Source: Urophycis tenuis
Taxonomy: Eukaryota; Chordata; Actinopteri; Gadiformes; Phycidae
Direction: 5' to 3'
NCBI GenBank assembly: GCA_036785325.1
Contig: JAXIVH010000126.1
Span: 373,286 to 437,285, forward strand
Length of the DNA: 64,000 nucleotides
Shown here: positions 45,009-57,082 of the stretch, in pieces
How the letters are laid out: the number at the start of each line of letters is the position of its first letter
Numbering within the stretch: the stretch's first letter is position 1
Notes under the pieces: generated by a model
Database searches by the model: none
The model's input: the letters and a program-made list of their open reading frames with translations, nothing else
What the model was told of the DNA's origin: nothing
Translations under genes and position numbers: made by a program

Positions 45009-48000
45009 TCAGAAGACTCTGTAAGCCAGATAGTCACACAGGGGCGTGGGGATGTGCAGCTCCTCTACCTGCTGCGTGGACATGACCCGGCGCAGGGCCA
45101 TCCTACACAGGTGCTGCAGGTTGGAGATGCTGCGGGGGCACTCCCAGAAGTGGACACTGCCATTGCGGGTCCTAACAAAGAAATAGGTGCTCAAATAACA
45201 CAACGTACACACGGTTCGCTTAAGAACAGATGAATAAGATAAATGAAGTCACTTCAGAAAAGACATAGGACATCTTGCCAGGCCTGTAGCAATGCTAATC
45301 TAGAGTTCATTATCTAATCAAATATAGATATTATGAAATTACTGGAATAACAAAACAGAGCCAACAGGAAGACATTAGATACAAGTGTGTTGTTGAACTG
45401 AACCCGAGTTTGCTCTGATTGAATAACGAGTCCTACCCTGCAGCGAGCACCGTCCCGTCTGTGGAGAAGGCACAACTGAGGCCGTTGGTCAGAGCTGCGA
45501 TGGCCTGGGGGGCCTTCTCTTCGATGCTCCAGAAACGCAGCAATCTGGGGGAAGTTTTAAGGTTAAGGCTCAGTTGACAACAACATGGTGGTTAATAGTA
45601 CCAGCCCATCATTATGCAGACAGGAAACAAGTCCCCCTTTGTTCATGTCAAATGTAAAAATATGCATTTATACCTAGAAGGCTTCAGTGACAAGCTTCCC
45701 TAGACAGATTTTGCGCAACAAATTAACAAGCAAGTGTACTTAATTAATAAACAGGCAACGATGCAGTGTTAGAGGAGTACAAGTATGTTTGTGCTGGAGC
45801 TCTGCAAGTAGACCTTACTGGATGTCATCATTGAGCCCAGCCTTCTGGACTACTGTTAAACATGTGCTACAGCTGCAGACGTAAACACAGCACAACACAA
45901 CAGAAACACGCCAAGAATAATTCTGGCTATTCATAAAACATACCGGTCATCAGCGAGGCTAGCAATGTGACGTCCATCATGGCAGAAACTGACTGACCGC
46001 ACCCAGCGGTCATTGGCACCACCAGCAAATATTGGCGATGGTGGGGGAAAGAGATGACTAGAGGAAGAAATGACATAAGTTTATTAGAGGAGGCCCAACC
46101 AATGACAGGTCACATCAAACAAGACATTAGTGGTTTTTCAAAGCAATGTTAATTCTAACCAGACAAAAGCACACAAAACAAGACATTAGTGGTTTTTCAA
46201 AGCAATGTTAATTCTAACTAGACAAAAGCACACATCTCACCCCTGTTCCAGCAGAACGGTGCCCTTGTAGGGGTCCCACACAATGACCCTGGTGTCGTAG
46301 GAGGCCGTCACCAGCAGAGCCCCGTCAGGAGAGAACTCACAGGACACCACGTCGTTGTGGTGCCCCTCAAGCCTCCGGATCAACGAATAGTTATCCATGT
46401 TCCATAGGAAAACCTGCAAAGGGAACCGGTGTGTATTAAAGCATGTGACGTGATTTGGAAAGCAGGTGTAGGTTATAAGTTTGACGACTAGACACAGAAA
46501 ATGTCAATGAAAAACATTCCAATAAAGGAAACATGATAGTACCAAGAACCTAAAGCTTTGCAGCAAGATCAAACAAATATCAGTAGGTATGCTACCCAAC
46601 AGTGAGGCTATGCATGTCAAACCAACTTAAATACAAAGACACTCTCATCCCGACTATTCAGTACATTCAGGTGTGAACATAGCAATACATTATACGCTAT
46701 GCTGTATTGTATGACTTTGAAATGAATGCAGGTGTAATAAAAAGTCAACAAAACATAAGTAAGAAAAACAAGCAGTTAACTTTAAGTACATAAACGTTAC
46801 CCCACGGATCCCCTCCCAGAGGTTTAGTTCACTGGGTTTGTAAAAGATTCACAGCTCCAGCAGAAGCCTACTAAGAGACGGCTGCTTCAGGAGAACATGA
46901 CATTTGACGGCCAAAGGAATGACTCCTTTGGCACTCATACATGCACTCTTTTCCCACACACAGACACTACAAGAATAAGTGATCAGTTTATGCGCTTTAT
47001 ATTCTGAGTCAGCCATGGTATCCGATTTGACTACCACAGGTTTTTTGGAGAGATCAAATAGGCATATGACAGCATAAGAAAAACTTTAAAGCAACCAAAA
47101 TCGTGATTCCATTACAATATACAGTATCTAACGTGATTTGATCGGGTGCTCTCCCTTTTCCCGTTGACATGCTTGAGTGTTTCTGTGCTTACTGCCTGCC
47201 TTGTGCTTCATCCAGCTATCACTGGACATTGGAGTACTATACATTGTCCTTCAAGACAAATTCAATATATTATACATTATGAAAACGGGTCCAAAAATAT
47301 GCATAGTGTTCTTATATTGATATGATGCAAGGGCAATTGTTAGGAATGAAAAGACCAGATTCAAATTTTCCCATCCCTGTAATTCCAATTCAAGAATATA
47401 CCAAATCATATCGTATATTATCCATGGTAAGATTGTCTCTTTTGTGTTTTGAAGCAAAAACATTTTATAAATACAGGCAGTCTTCGAAGGCACAAAGCCC
47501 CTTCATATCCTTGTATGAAAGAGGGGGGGAGATGGGAATGTTGTGATGGAAACTAGCCTACCATTTGTAGTGGTGATGAAACAGGGGTTTTGGGCATATG
47601 GGAAACTTGCCCAAACTAATCGAAACTAATCGGTGAAACTAATCGGTTTTGAGTCCTTGGCAAGTAAATTCTACCCTAAAATATCATCACATCATGATAT
47701 TGTGAAAAAACATGATCTAAGACATTTATTGAAGCTTTGAACAGCTTTTCTGGTATAAAAGCAGCAAAATAAGAGTGCTTATTTACATTAGGTGGTGACA
47801 ATTAAAGGATGAGTTCATTAGGTTGGACCCAATGGCCTATTCACAGTTTGCCTAGCATAATTTCAGGATGTAAACAACATTTTTTAGTAAATTACTGCAG
47901 TATGTTGTAGTTTGTTGCTGGACAATCTGTGAATAGGCCCTCAGATCAAAAACAGTGACCTGATGCTTTAAGTACAGAAAATGGAAGGAGTTGGATGGAA

Positions 48001-51000
48001 AGTTGGGGAGGGGGATTGGGAGGGGGATTGGGAGGGGGATTGGGAGGGGGATGAAGGAGAGGAGTTCCCATGATTTTGGTAAATGCTTTCAACTGAAAAT
48101 GTAGAGGAACTGCAGCAGCAGAGGTAGACAGACACGGAGCAGCACCTACGTACGGAGTGACCTTGCGGGTCAGGTGCCGGGGCAAAGGGCACAGTGCATC
48201 CCTGGTCTGCACCGGCTGCTCAAAATGTCAGCGCGGCGCTCCCTTCAAAACCAATCACACACAGTTCTGCCACGACCTGTGACAGGGAAGCAAGACACAC
48301 ACACTGTAGGGACACACATAGCCCAACATAGCCTGAGTAACCAGAAGAGAGCTGTCTTGCATGGCTTATGCCCATGTTCATACATGACTTGCTGCACATG
48401 TACATTGACTTCAAAAATCTAAAGTGAAATCAACTACAACTGAAGTAAATGGGCATATTTTAAAAATATGGGCTTTTTTGATTCAAGTTTTTATATGGGC
48501 TTTTTTGATTCAAGGGGGCATTTATCCACCATAATTTTAATTTAAAACATTGTTTTCAGTCTCCCTTGTGCCAAATATATGATTGAGATTTCATGATTGT
48601 GCGGTACAGAACGGTTTTTTAATCCAAAAGAACTTCCATCCAATTAAAGCGTGTGCTTCACCTGCACAAATGGTACCTGTGGTCACTCCTTTGTGCAGTC
48701 ACCAATGCTCTTGTCACATCTGTAATATTTATCCTTTATTCTGCATGCAAAGTGTCACCAGAATTCCTCCATTTTAACGTCCAAAACACAGGCTGTGATG
48801 CAAACTCATCTAACAATGACATTAAGCAAGCTTATACTAACAGTATAAATGGTGTACTTTAATTTGAGAGTGCAATTCTAAACGAGTGGGCACAAACAAT
48901 GGCACAAATAGCAGCTTAAAAAAATAAATCATAAAACATTGGAAGATGGGTTGAAAGCCAACATACCGCTTTACCAGCACCGACTGAGCACAGTGTGGAA
49001 GAATCAGGGGAGAAGGCACTGCAGTAGACCCAGTTCTGATGGCCCCGCAGCACTTTAACCATGTTACCTGAGGATAGGACAACACAAGAATAACTCCATC
49101 ACACTTACAAACTAGTGACTGCAGTTGTTGAGAACACATCTCACTATTGGAATGAAAAACACTATAAAACACACTACACAATTTAAATGAGCATTGGCCT
49201 GTATAGCATGACAACAATGTTTTGAAAAAGGTTTTATGAATCACAAAAAAAACAAATATGGATAGTTTCCACTGCGGAAACTATCCATATTTGACACACA
49301 AGGGCAGGAATTGAATATGCCAATATGGAGATGAGCTAGCCATGGAGATCGTAAACGAAAGAGGAATTCATATGATAATTATTGCCTTTGTAATACGAGA
49401 ATGATGGCGGGTCACTCTGCATCCGACCATTGCCAACTCCCTTACGTTTGAGGAACTATGTTAGCCTCTTCTGCCTGGGCCTCACAAACACACATATGTT
49501 ATGGCGGCTTTGTCTAACCAGACATATGTATAGAGCAAATAAAATACAGCCATAGAATACGTACAGCAAGGGATAAATTCTAAAATACTGGGAAACAAAC
49601 TGTTTTGTAATGATGTGTGGCATACGCACATGCCAGTTACAATGCTCAAGAAAGATTGGAAGCCCTGCAGGCATGCATAAACTTGAATGAAATTAAAGAC
49701 AAAAACAATAACCAATAGCACTTAACTTTGGCTCCATTGTATGTACCATACAGTGGCTGTTTAGAACGTTATCTTATGTGAAACAGAATTCACACAATTA
49801 TGTGAAACAGAATTCTCACAATTGGATTTATACAGCGTGAGTACTTGGGATACATGTGAAGCACATTGCTTTGCAGTTGAAATGCTATGCTAGGCTGTAG
49901 TAGCGTAGATTTTTAGCATTTGAGAAAATGTCTGTCAAAATATATAAATATTATACATCATTACTTTGCATGCACATAAAATGTGTTATCTCTAGGATTA
50001 AGATTACTTATCCATACCATCATCTTTCAGATCCCAGACACGTAAAGTCTTATCTCTCGATGCAGAGACTAGCATGAGGCTGCCGTCAGGAGCGAAGGTC
50101 AAGTCTCGCACTATTTCTGTGTGGTCCATCAGGTTTAGCAACAGTTTTCCTGGAAAAGAATAATAAAGAAATAGTGAATACAAAGTTATAAAGATTGTGA
50201 TATGAAAATGGTGGACAATATCAAAGGAGATTGTTAATTGCACCAACTTATGACAAACAGAACATTGTATAAAGTCTAAAAAAGTCTAATTGCTCATTTT
50301 CATTCTATTTTAAATGCATGTTGTGTGAAAGGTAGGCCACATAATTGATGCTATAATACTGTCTCAAACTAACAGTCCAAAGTAAGTTGTTTTCAAGCAT
50401 AAAATGAGCATCTTACGTACTTTTTTTTTTTAAAGAGAGCGCTCTAATGGAAAACAGTTGACATTTTTTAATGCATTTCGAACTTCAGTCCAATAGGATC
50501 TGTATTTTGACTCACCAGTGTACACGTCCCAAATCTTAATGCGGCCATTGTTGAGGCCTGTCGCAAGCAGCAACTGGTCCTGGCCAAACTTGAACCTGTG
50601 CCACTCAATGTTTACACACCGGCTTTGCTTCTCTGGTACCGATGAACCAAAGGCAAGACCCCAGACTATGTCACCACAGTCAATGGTGTGATCGCAAGGC
50701 TCATCTACCACTTGGGTGACTTGGCATTCATCACCATCTTGGCAAGACAAGTGGCGATTCCCTGCTCCGTTGGTACCTTCACCAGAGTGGCACTTGGAGC
50801 TAAACATGGACAAGTATATTTGTAAGGACCAACTTAATAACATAATTATTAATAATTCCTATGGTGAATGACATGTACAATAAGCACATATGGGTGTGAT
50901 GTTCACTTATTGTTTTCACAATGCTAATTTACAAACTAGCTTTGTAACATGATTAGGCATGGAACTACTTACAACTTTCCAAGACATTTGGACCAGGGAA

Positions 51001-54000
51001 CAAGCCTCACAATGCGATGCCCTTGAGACCAGGCAAAGTAGGAGCCATCAGGTGCAAAGGCTACAGTCCAGGTCTCTCGTCCAGACTTTTGGTCAAAGGG
51101 AGCTACAGGCACCAACAGCTCGCCAATGAACTTAGCCTTGCCTATGAAACAAACACATGGGATATCTATGAACACTGGGGCTTAATAAACATAATACACA
51201 ACCATGGAAAGGGGGAAATATTATTTATATTCTTTGCATTTATGTAGAGTGGTCAATAGATCATACCCAAGTTGCCAAGTATGCACTCTTGCAATATCTA
51301 AATGTACAACCCTGTCTAACCTCAGAAATATCAACATGTCAGTTAAACTTTAATGCAATTCTTTTTTTTTTTGGAGGGGTGCAAGGTTGAGGTGAGTCAA
51401 GGATCGGTTGACGGTTTTAGCTTCGGTTTGATAAATATAGAGGTTGATGGAGTGGACACATATATTGATCTTCTCTGTTCTTTGTCCGCCCTAAGATTAA
51501 TGAAGGTCTACCCTAAGATGAAAGAGCAAATGTGATAAAGCAAGCCACACAAGATGTTAAATTTAGAAAACGTGACCAATCTAGCAAAATAAAAATCATT
51601 CAAACTATAAGTTAGAAGGGAGAAATCAGGCACAAAATGATGGACATTGTCCTGTAGTATGTACCAAGCAGTTGTCTCATGTTTTTCTCTCCATGCGGAT
51701 GGTCAGTTTCAATTTTAAAAAGAGCCCAACCTTCCAGCATTTCTTGTTTGTTATTTGCTTCTCCTAACCTATGGTCTTCCAGGTAATGTATTACAGGTTC
51801 ATACAATGTAAGACCTGACAGCGTTGGGGTTATGTAAAAGCTGTCCAAGCATGTGAAGCCAGGACACAAAAACAAGATAAGAACATCCAGAAACTTTTTC
51901 TGTGTAAGAGAGTGATAACATGTGCTTTCTACCTCACCCTTATCTATAGGTGCTCACACCATCTTATTTTTCAGGTGGTCTAACAAAAAGCGCTTCATAC
52001 AACAATATGGTTAAAAATGAGTACAATGTTTTTTTCTGGCAGTCCATCATCGGGAGTAACGGCGGTGTGTTTTCTCTTCTGGCAGTTGTGCTGCAGGCAC
52101 TGCAGCACTAACTGTACAAACTGGTTTAGTGATAATGGTATAGTAATAGTATGCCCAATTGTCTGAATCCTTTGGTCTTTGCAAACTTTTACAATGGCTG
52201 TCCTTTGAGTATATCAAGTATGATGCTGCTAAATGATTTCACACATTTATTTTTGTAAACATGCACACAAAAAAAACACTTAGAAAAGTAAAACTGATTA
52301 TCAGCCTGTTGGTTTTTCCATACATATTCAAAAACAAAACGGAAAATGAACAGGAAACAGCGTATACACACATAAACTCCTTCAACAGAATATGTTTAAC
52401 ATGAGGTTAAAAAGGCATTGACGAATACTGTTGAGCACCATATCCTTTAGAGTTGTCAGATTATCTTGTCATTTTAATTCTTGCAAGCCTCCTATGCAAG
52501 ATCTTGCAGAATTTGTACAACATCTGGTCTAGTGTACGTACAAATTTCTTCTCTAGTTTACCTCGAAATCATGGTTAAAAACAGACTTGATTCAGGACAT
52601 TCTGTGTGTGCTCTGCAAGCAAACATCAAGTGAAATCTGTCAGTACTATGTTGTACCATTAGCATTTTCCAATGTGGAAAGCATGTATGTGTGAAACCGT
52701 GCTTATGAAAGCACCCTTATGAAGCCCTGATGTGTGGATGTATAGAGGCCATTGATGTTGAATCTCTACAAATAACCCTAAGCCTCAGGTCTACTGTGGA
52801 AATATAGTTTTTTTTTAAAGGGGTGCAATGGCTTACACACTACAATTTTGAGAGCCAATGAGCCGTTCTGGACAAAGTTCACAGCCATGGCAAAACTTTG
52901 CCTTGCCACAGGCCCTTTTCAAGGCAGCCATTTTGATATGTAAACAGGGTAAACACAGGTGTTATTAAAATAATTATCCAGTGAGCCAACATGCACAAAA
53001 CCAGGGCCGTTGTCCACAAAAAATGGAACAGAGCAATTATACATTGTATTAATTGACCCTGCAATGGCTTGTCAAAATGGCTGCTTTTTAAAGGGCCTAT
53101 GTTCACCGTGACAGGCCAGGACAACCGAATGAGAGCTGATCCCCAGAGTCTGTGCTAAGAGAATTCAACTGCACTTAAGACTAGGCTGCGTCTGTCCTAG
53201 AAAATGACAATGTTCTGAAGATGGACTACTTCAAGCCTATCTTACATACCTTGGGTGGTACATACTGTTGACAACCTACTGAAAAGTATTACTTTATTAA
53301 CAAGGTTGGAATGGAAAAAGGACGACAGCCTACAGGTCACAAAAGCAGACATACTGATTAAACAAACATAATGGTTTTCACATTATGAATTACTGCTCAA
53401 TCTCAAACTCCTTTCTACTCATATTTATCAACATGAATCACAATTAGAATTATTGTATGAAAATAATTTCGATCAATTGAACATGTTTTAAAATAATTAA
53501 AGGAATTGCGGTAGAGCATTATCTCCAGCGAACAAACTGGACCCTCCAGTTTACCCTATGCCTAATGAGATAAGAAAGGAAGCGATGAAGCACCTTTCCT
53601 TAGCATTTAGAGAACATAAACAGAAACTCTTATCGTTGCTGCTGCTAAGATACTTCAGGGCCATTTTACTCCGTTAGGAACTTTCCATAGAAAAACATGA
53701 CCATTAGTCTGCAGCCATAGCTTTATCAGGTTCTGTTTCAGAAAAGAAGCCCCCTGAGCCACTCCATATTGTTCTGTCCCCCGGGACCAGTACACTGACG
53801 TACTGCTCACATGATGAGATCAGAAGTTGCGTGTACGTAGTACGAGGGACCGCAGACGAACAACATATCAGATACTCTGAATCCCCCCAACAGGCTCAAT
53901 ACTAAAGTAAACCAAATTCAACCAAGGCTCTGGATCAACATTTTGAAATGTCGCCATCCCAGTCGGCCTACGACATGCCCATGACGGTGATTTCGTAATT

Positions 54001-54329
54001 CAACAGTATGTTTACCAGTTTCGCCACAGTATATATATATATATATACTACGGCTGTAAAACCCCAGCGTATATCAGCAGTTGTATGTGTATGTTATCTG
54101 AATATATATTAGTAAATATTTTATATACATATCAATAAATATCATACAATATATCTATATATTTGTATACACACACACACACACACACACACAATAAAAA
54201 CAAATGAGGCACATAGTTACATTTACAGGAAGTAGACATGATTATGAGTAAACATAGGCCTATGCTTGTATGTAAGAAATATAACTTACCTATTTCATTT
54301 TCGTTTAGAGAACCTGGGAAGCTTGCCAT
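45009..54329 (-). CDS. wsb1: WD repeat and SOCS box-containing protein 1, nine coding exons
   Basis: Coding exons, in order, are 54329-54290, 51141-50973, 50799-50516, 50149-50018, 49067-48967, 46413-46241, 46057-45944, 45544-45437 and 45171-45009. All junctions are GT-AG with matching phases, and the product is 427 residues (human 421). The start 'MASFPGSLNENEI' and blocks such as 'WTVAFAPDGSYFAWSQGHR', 'NIEWHRFKFGQDQLLLATG' and 'SASRDKTLRVWDLKDDG' are near-identical to WSB1. WD40 repeats form a propeller over most of the protein. The SOCS box is at the end: a BC-box 'LQHLCRMALRR' (about 391-401) and a Cul-box-like 'IPTPLCDYL'. WSB1 is the substrate receptor of an elongin B/C-cullin ubiquitin ligase. 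The segment between the first WD blocks (about 71-110) is longer and less conserved than in human. Intron 1 is about 3.1 kb. Confidence 0.96.
46116..46233. repeat. 59-bp tandem duplication filling most of wsb1 intron 6
   Basis: Two adjacent copies, period 59, differ by one or two bases. They occupy about two-thirds of the 183-base intron 6 (46058-46240) and reach within a few bases of its donor. Confidence 0.88.
48004..48052 (+). repeat. 12-bp G-rich tandem repeat in wsb1 intron 5
   Basis: Four units of 'aggggggattgg'-type sequence give at least four runs of G on the plus strand, a typical quadruplex-forming arrangement. Confidence 0.85.
49253..49293. repeat. Perfect 18-bp hairpin in wsb1 intron 4
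   Basis: The arms 49253-49270 and 49276-49293 are exact reverse complements around the 5-base loop ACTGC. Confidence 0.95.
52911..53097. mobile_element. 187-bp MITE-like element in wsb1 intron 1
   Basis: Terminal inverted repeats of 26 bp match at 23 positions (left end GGCCCTTTTCAAGGCAGCC, right end its inverse with three changes). No coding sequence lies between them, and I could not identify a clear target duplication. The superfamily is therefore open. Confidence 0.65.
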
Positions 54330-55382
54330 CTAAATTAGGTCAAGGACTAATGAGAAAAGCGTAGTATCAACCAAAACAGAAGAGGAGCTCTGGAAGGAAC
54401 GACAGTTGAATGTTATGGCGTTTCCACGAACGCGGTGTGGAATTCCCCGTTGCTCACTACCTCTCGTCTATGTAGACTGCATCAAAGCAGCGCTTTATCT
54501 TTAACTGCTTAAACTAGGGTGTGCTGTTCGGTCCAGTCTTTCCACGCATGCGATACAATATGATTCGCTATAAAATGGTTGCCTAGACCACTGAATTCTT
54601 TATCGATCTTAACACTATAATGGCCGCCTCCTAAATTTGATGGGTATTCTTCCAGCCGGATGGGGGTGGCCCATGGTGGATGTGACGACAAAACGCCCCC
54701 GGCTGCATTCCAATGCTACTTACACATAGAGTCCTATAGACTCTACTTACAAAGCGAGTATCTGCAGGGCTGCGTTACAATTGTCCTTCCAGCTCACTCG
54801 CGCTTCTTGCCTTATCTCCAGGGACTTGTGTACCCAAAGCATGGAGGTTGAAGAACTAGGCTGCAGCCGAAATAGAGTAGGACATCTGTAATTTTTCGTG
54901 GTGTATGATTACTATATCATTTTCTATATTGCAGACATAGGCCTTCTACGTTTCACCATTTTACAAGCAAAAAACTTTACAAGCTTGACAAGCTAATTAT
55001 TTGTAGTTGCTCATGATTATGTATGTAAGACCTTAAATTCCATAGGTAGAAGGCTATTGTGAATTTTGGTTTCCACTGGATTTCATGGAGAGCAAGGGGC
55101 CACGGTGCTAAACCCCCTTAAAATAATAATAGTTATATAAAGATTCAAACACCATTATCGTCATTTAAATTAAATTCACTACGAGTACAAAGATGTGTTA
55201 AAATGTAATAATGAACTAGGACTGCCAGCAGTCACAAAGGTATTCACAGCACAAGTCCTGCTGCCCCAGCGACCGCCATTTTCACTCCAGAAAACACACA
55301 CAAACACACTCACACATAGACACACAACCACACACACACACAAACACACTCACACATAGACACACAACCACACAGACTTACA

Positions 55383-55425
<43 letters not shown>

Positions 55426-55700
55426 AATTCAGAGACACACACACACTATCCATCCATATATACACAGCACGCATATAGAGACCATATGATCGTCTGTCCA
55501 TTCAAAATGCTAATGGTTTATCCAGGGGTGCTGGGAAAGCTTCTATCAGCCACAATATTTACGAATGCATCAGTGAACACATGGAGACAGGGCCTTAGGA
55601 TGAACCAGGGCAGAACCCACGCTGTGACACCAGTAAGCTGCTGTATCACAAAACTGTTGACCGCTGAACAGCGCAGATGTTACATCGAACTGTAAACCTT
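54330..55700. other. wsb1 promoter side, CA-rich tract, no gene
   Basis: The first few hundred bases beyond the wsb1 start probably hold its promoter. Positions about 55288-55445 are almost entirely CA-based sequence, including two copies of a 40-base segment with 'cactcacacatagacacaca'. The 39 bases at 55217-55255 recur exactly at the end of the window. Confidence 0.5.
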
Positions 55701-55734
55701 CGCTTTGACGGCAGGGCGCTGTCGCTTTCACATA

Positions 55735-56135
55735 AGCTGCCCTCAGTGTAGATGCTGTCCTCACAAACGCTACCCTCAGTGTAGACACTGTCCTCACAGA
55801 CGCTGCCCTCAGTGTAGACCCTGTCCTCACAGACGCTGCCCTCAGTGTAGACGCTGTCCTCACAGACGCTGCCCTCAGTGTAGACGCTGTCCTCACAGAC
55901 GCTGCCCTCAGTGTAGATGCTGTCCTCACAAACGCTACCCTCAGTGTAGACACTGTCCTCACAGACGCTGCCCTCAGTGTAGACCCTGTCCTCACAGACG
56001 CTGCCCTCAGTGTAGACGCTGTCCTCACAGACGCTGCCCTCAGTGTAGATGCTGTCCTCACAGACGCTGCCCTCAGTGTAGACGCTGTCCTCATAAGCGC
56101 TGCCCTCATTGTAGACGCTGCCCTCGTAAGTGCTG
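55735..56135. repeat. 33-bp minisatellite with 165-bp higher-order period
   Basis: About twelve units of 'gctgccctcagtgtagacgc' followed by 'tgtcctcacagac'. Variant units recur in the same order five units apart: 'gatgctgtcctcacaaacgc' is at 55751 and again at 55916, so a block of five units has itself been duplicated. As 33 is a multiple of three and the unit has no stops, long frames with 11-residue repeats are open on both strands. Confidence 0.93.
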
Positions 56136-56139
56136 CCCT

Positions 56140-57075
56140 CTGGAGAGACAGCAGACAGGTGTATGTCACATGCCACAGCCCATCACAGCACACCATTGGA
56201 CAGACTGAAGGGATTGGAAAAGCGCACTGCTCTGATATATGCTGACTTTTTGGCATTGGACGAGAGATAATTACCGAAAATGAAAGAAACTTGATAACAA
56301 TATTGTGGCTTGCGTTGTCACCACACTAATAATCCATTAACTCAATAACTCAACTAACTAAACAAACAAAAATACAATTATGATTTGCTAGTGACAGAAA
56401 AGGGGGGCCGCAGAACCTGAGGTATCTTCAAGTCAGAGCCCGTCTCCCCACCACCACCGCACCACCTATCTTCACCCCCACCCTGAACCTGATGGGAGGC
56501 GGTGTTCCACCACAATGTATAGTAACAGGTGTACAGGTAAACATGTTCCTGGAACAATGCTGCCCCTTGTGGTTACATAAGGGCACTGCAGCAGTCTCAT
56601 TTCTGGTATAAGGTGGCAGCTGGCACCAGGGTCAGCTCCAATCATGTTGAAGGGACAGAGGAAAGACTCAAGCTAAATGTAGTACATTTAGAAATGCACA
56701 GAAGGGAATATAGATGCACTCTGTTTAGATTTACTTTCTAAAGCCATTTCACAGCAGAAATATGAAGACTAAAACAATCAAGGCGGAGAGAAAATAAAAC
56801 ACACACACTTATCTTACTGTGTATATTTGATAAAAGGCTATACAGTAAGGTATCCATTTTTTTGCTGTTTTGACATCTTGCGATGGTAGAACAAATATTT
56901 AGAATTGCTTTCAAATGTCTTTTTTGTTTATTGTTAAGGGACTTTTAGTAGTTTTGGTACTTCACATCGTGTCCTAACTGTGGGTCTGTTTTTGTTTCAG
57001 ATGAAAGCCTTTTTTTTACTAATCCTGCAAGACCGAAAAATGAAGTAAACATGGAAAACTGTAGTAAACTACAGA
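56140..57075. other. Intergenic stretch between minisatellite and LINE
   Basis: No coding frame, RNA gene or clear repeat was found in this stretch. Confidence 0.45.
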
Positions 57076-57082
57076 AACCTAA

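Noticed and set aside
55570..56256. Frames of 167 to 228 codons on both strands over 55.6-56.2 kb, one Cys-rich
   Set aside because: The 33-bp unit is a multiple of three and lacks stops, so several frames are open at once. No splice sites or flanking coding sequence support a gene.
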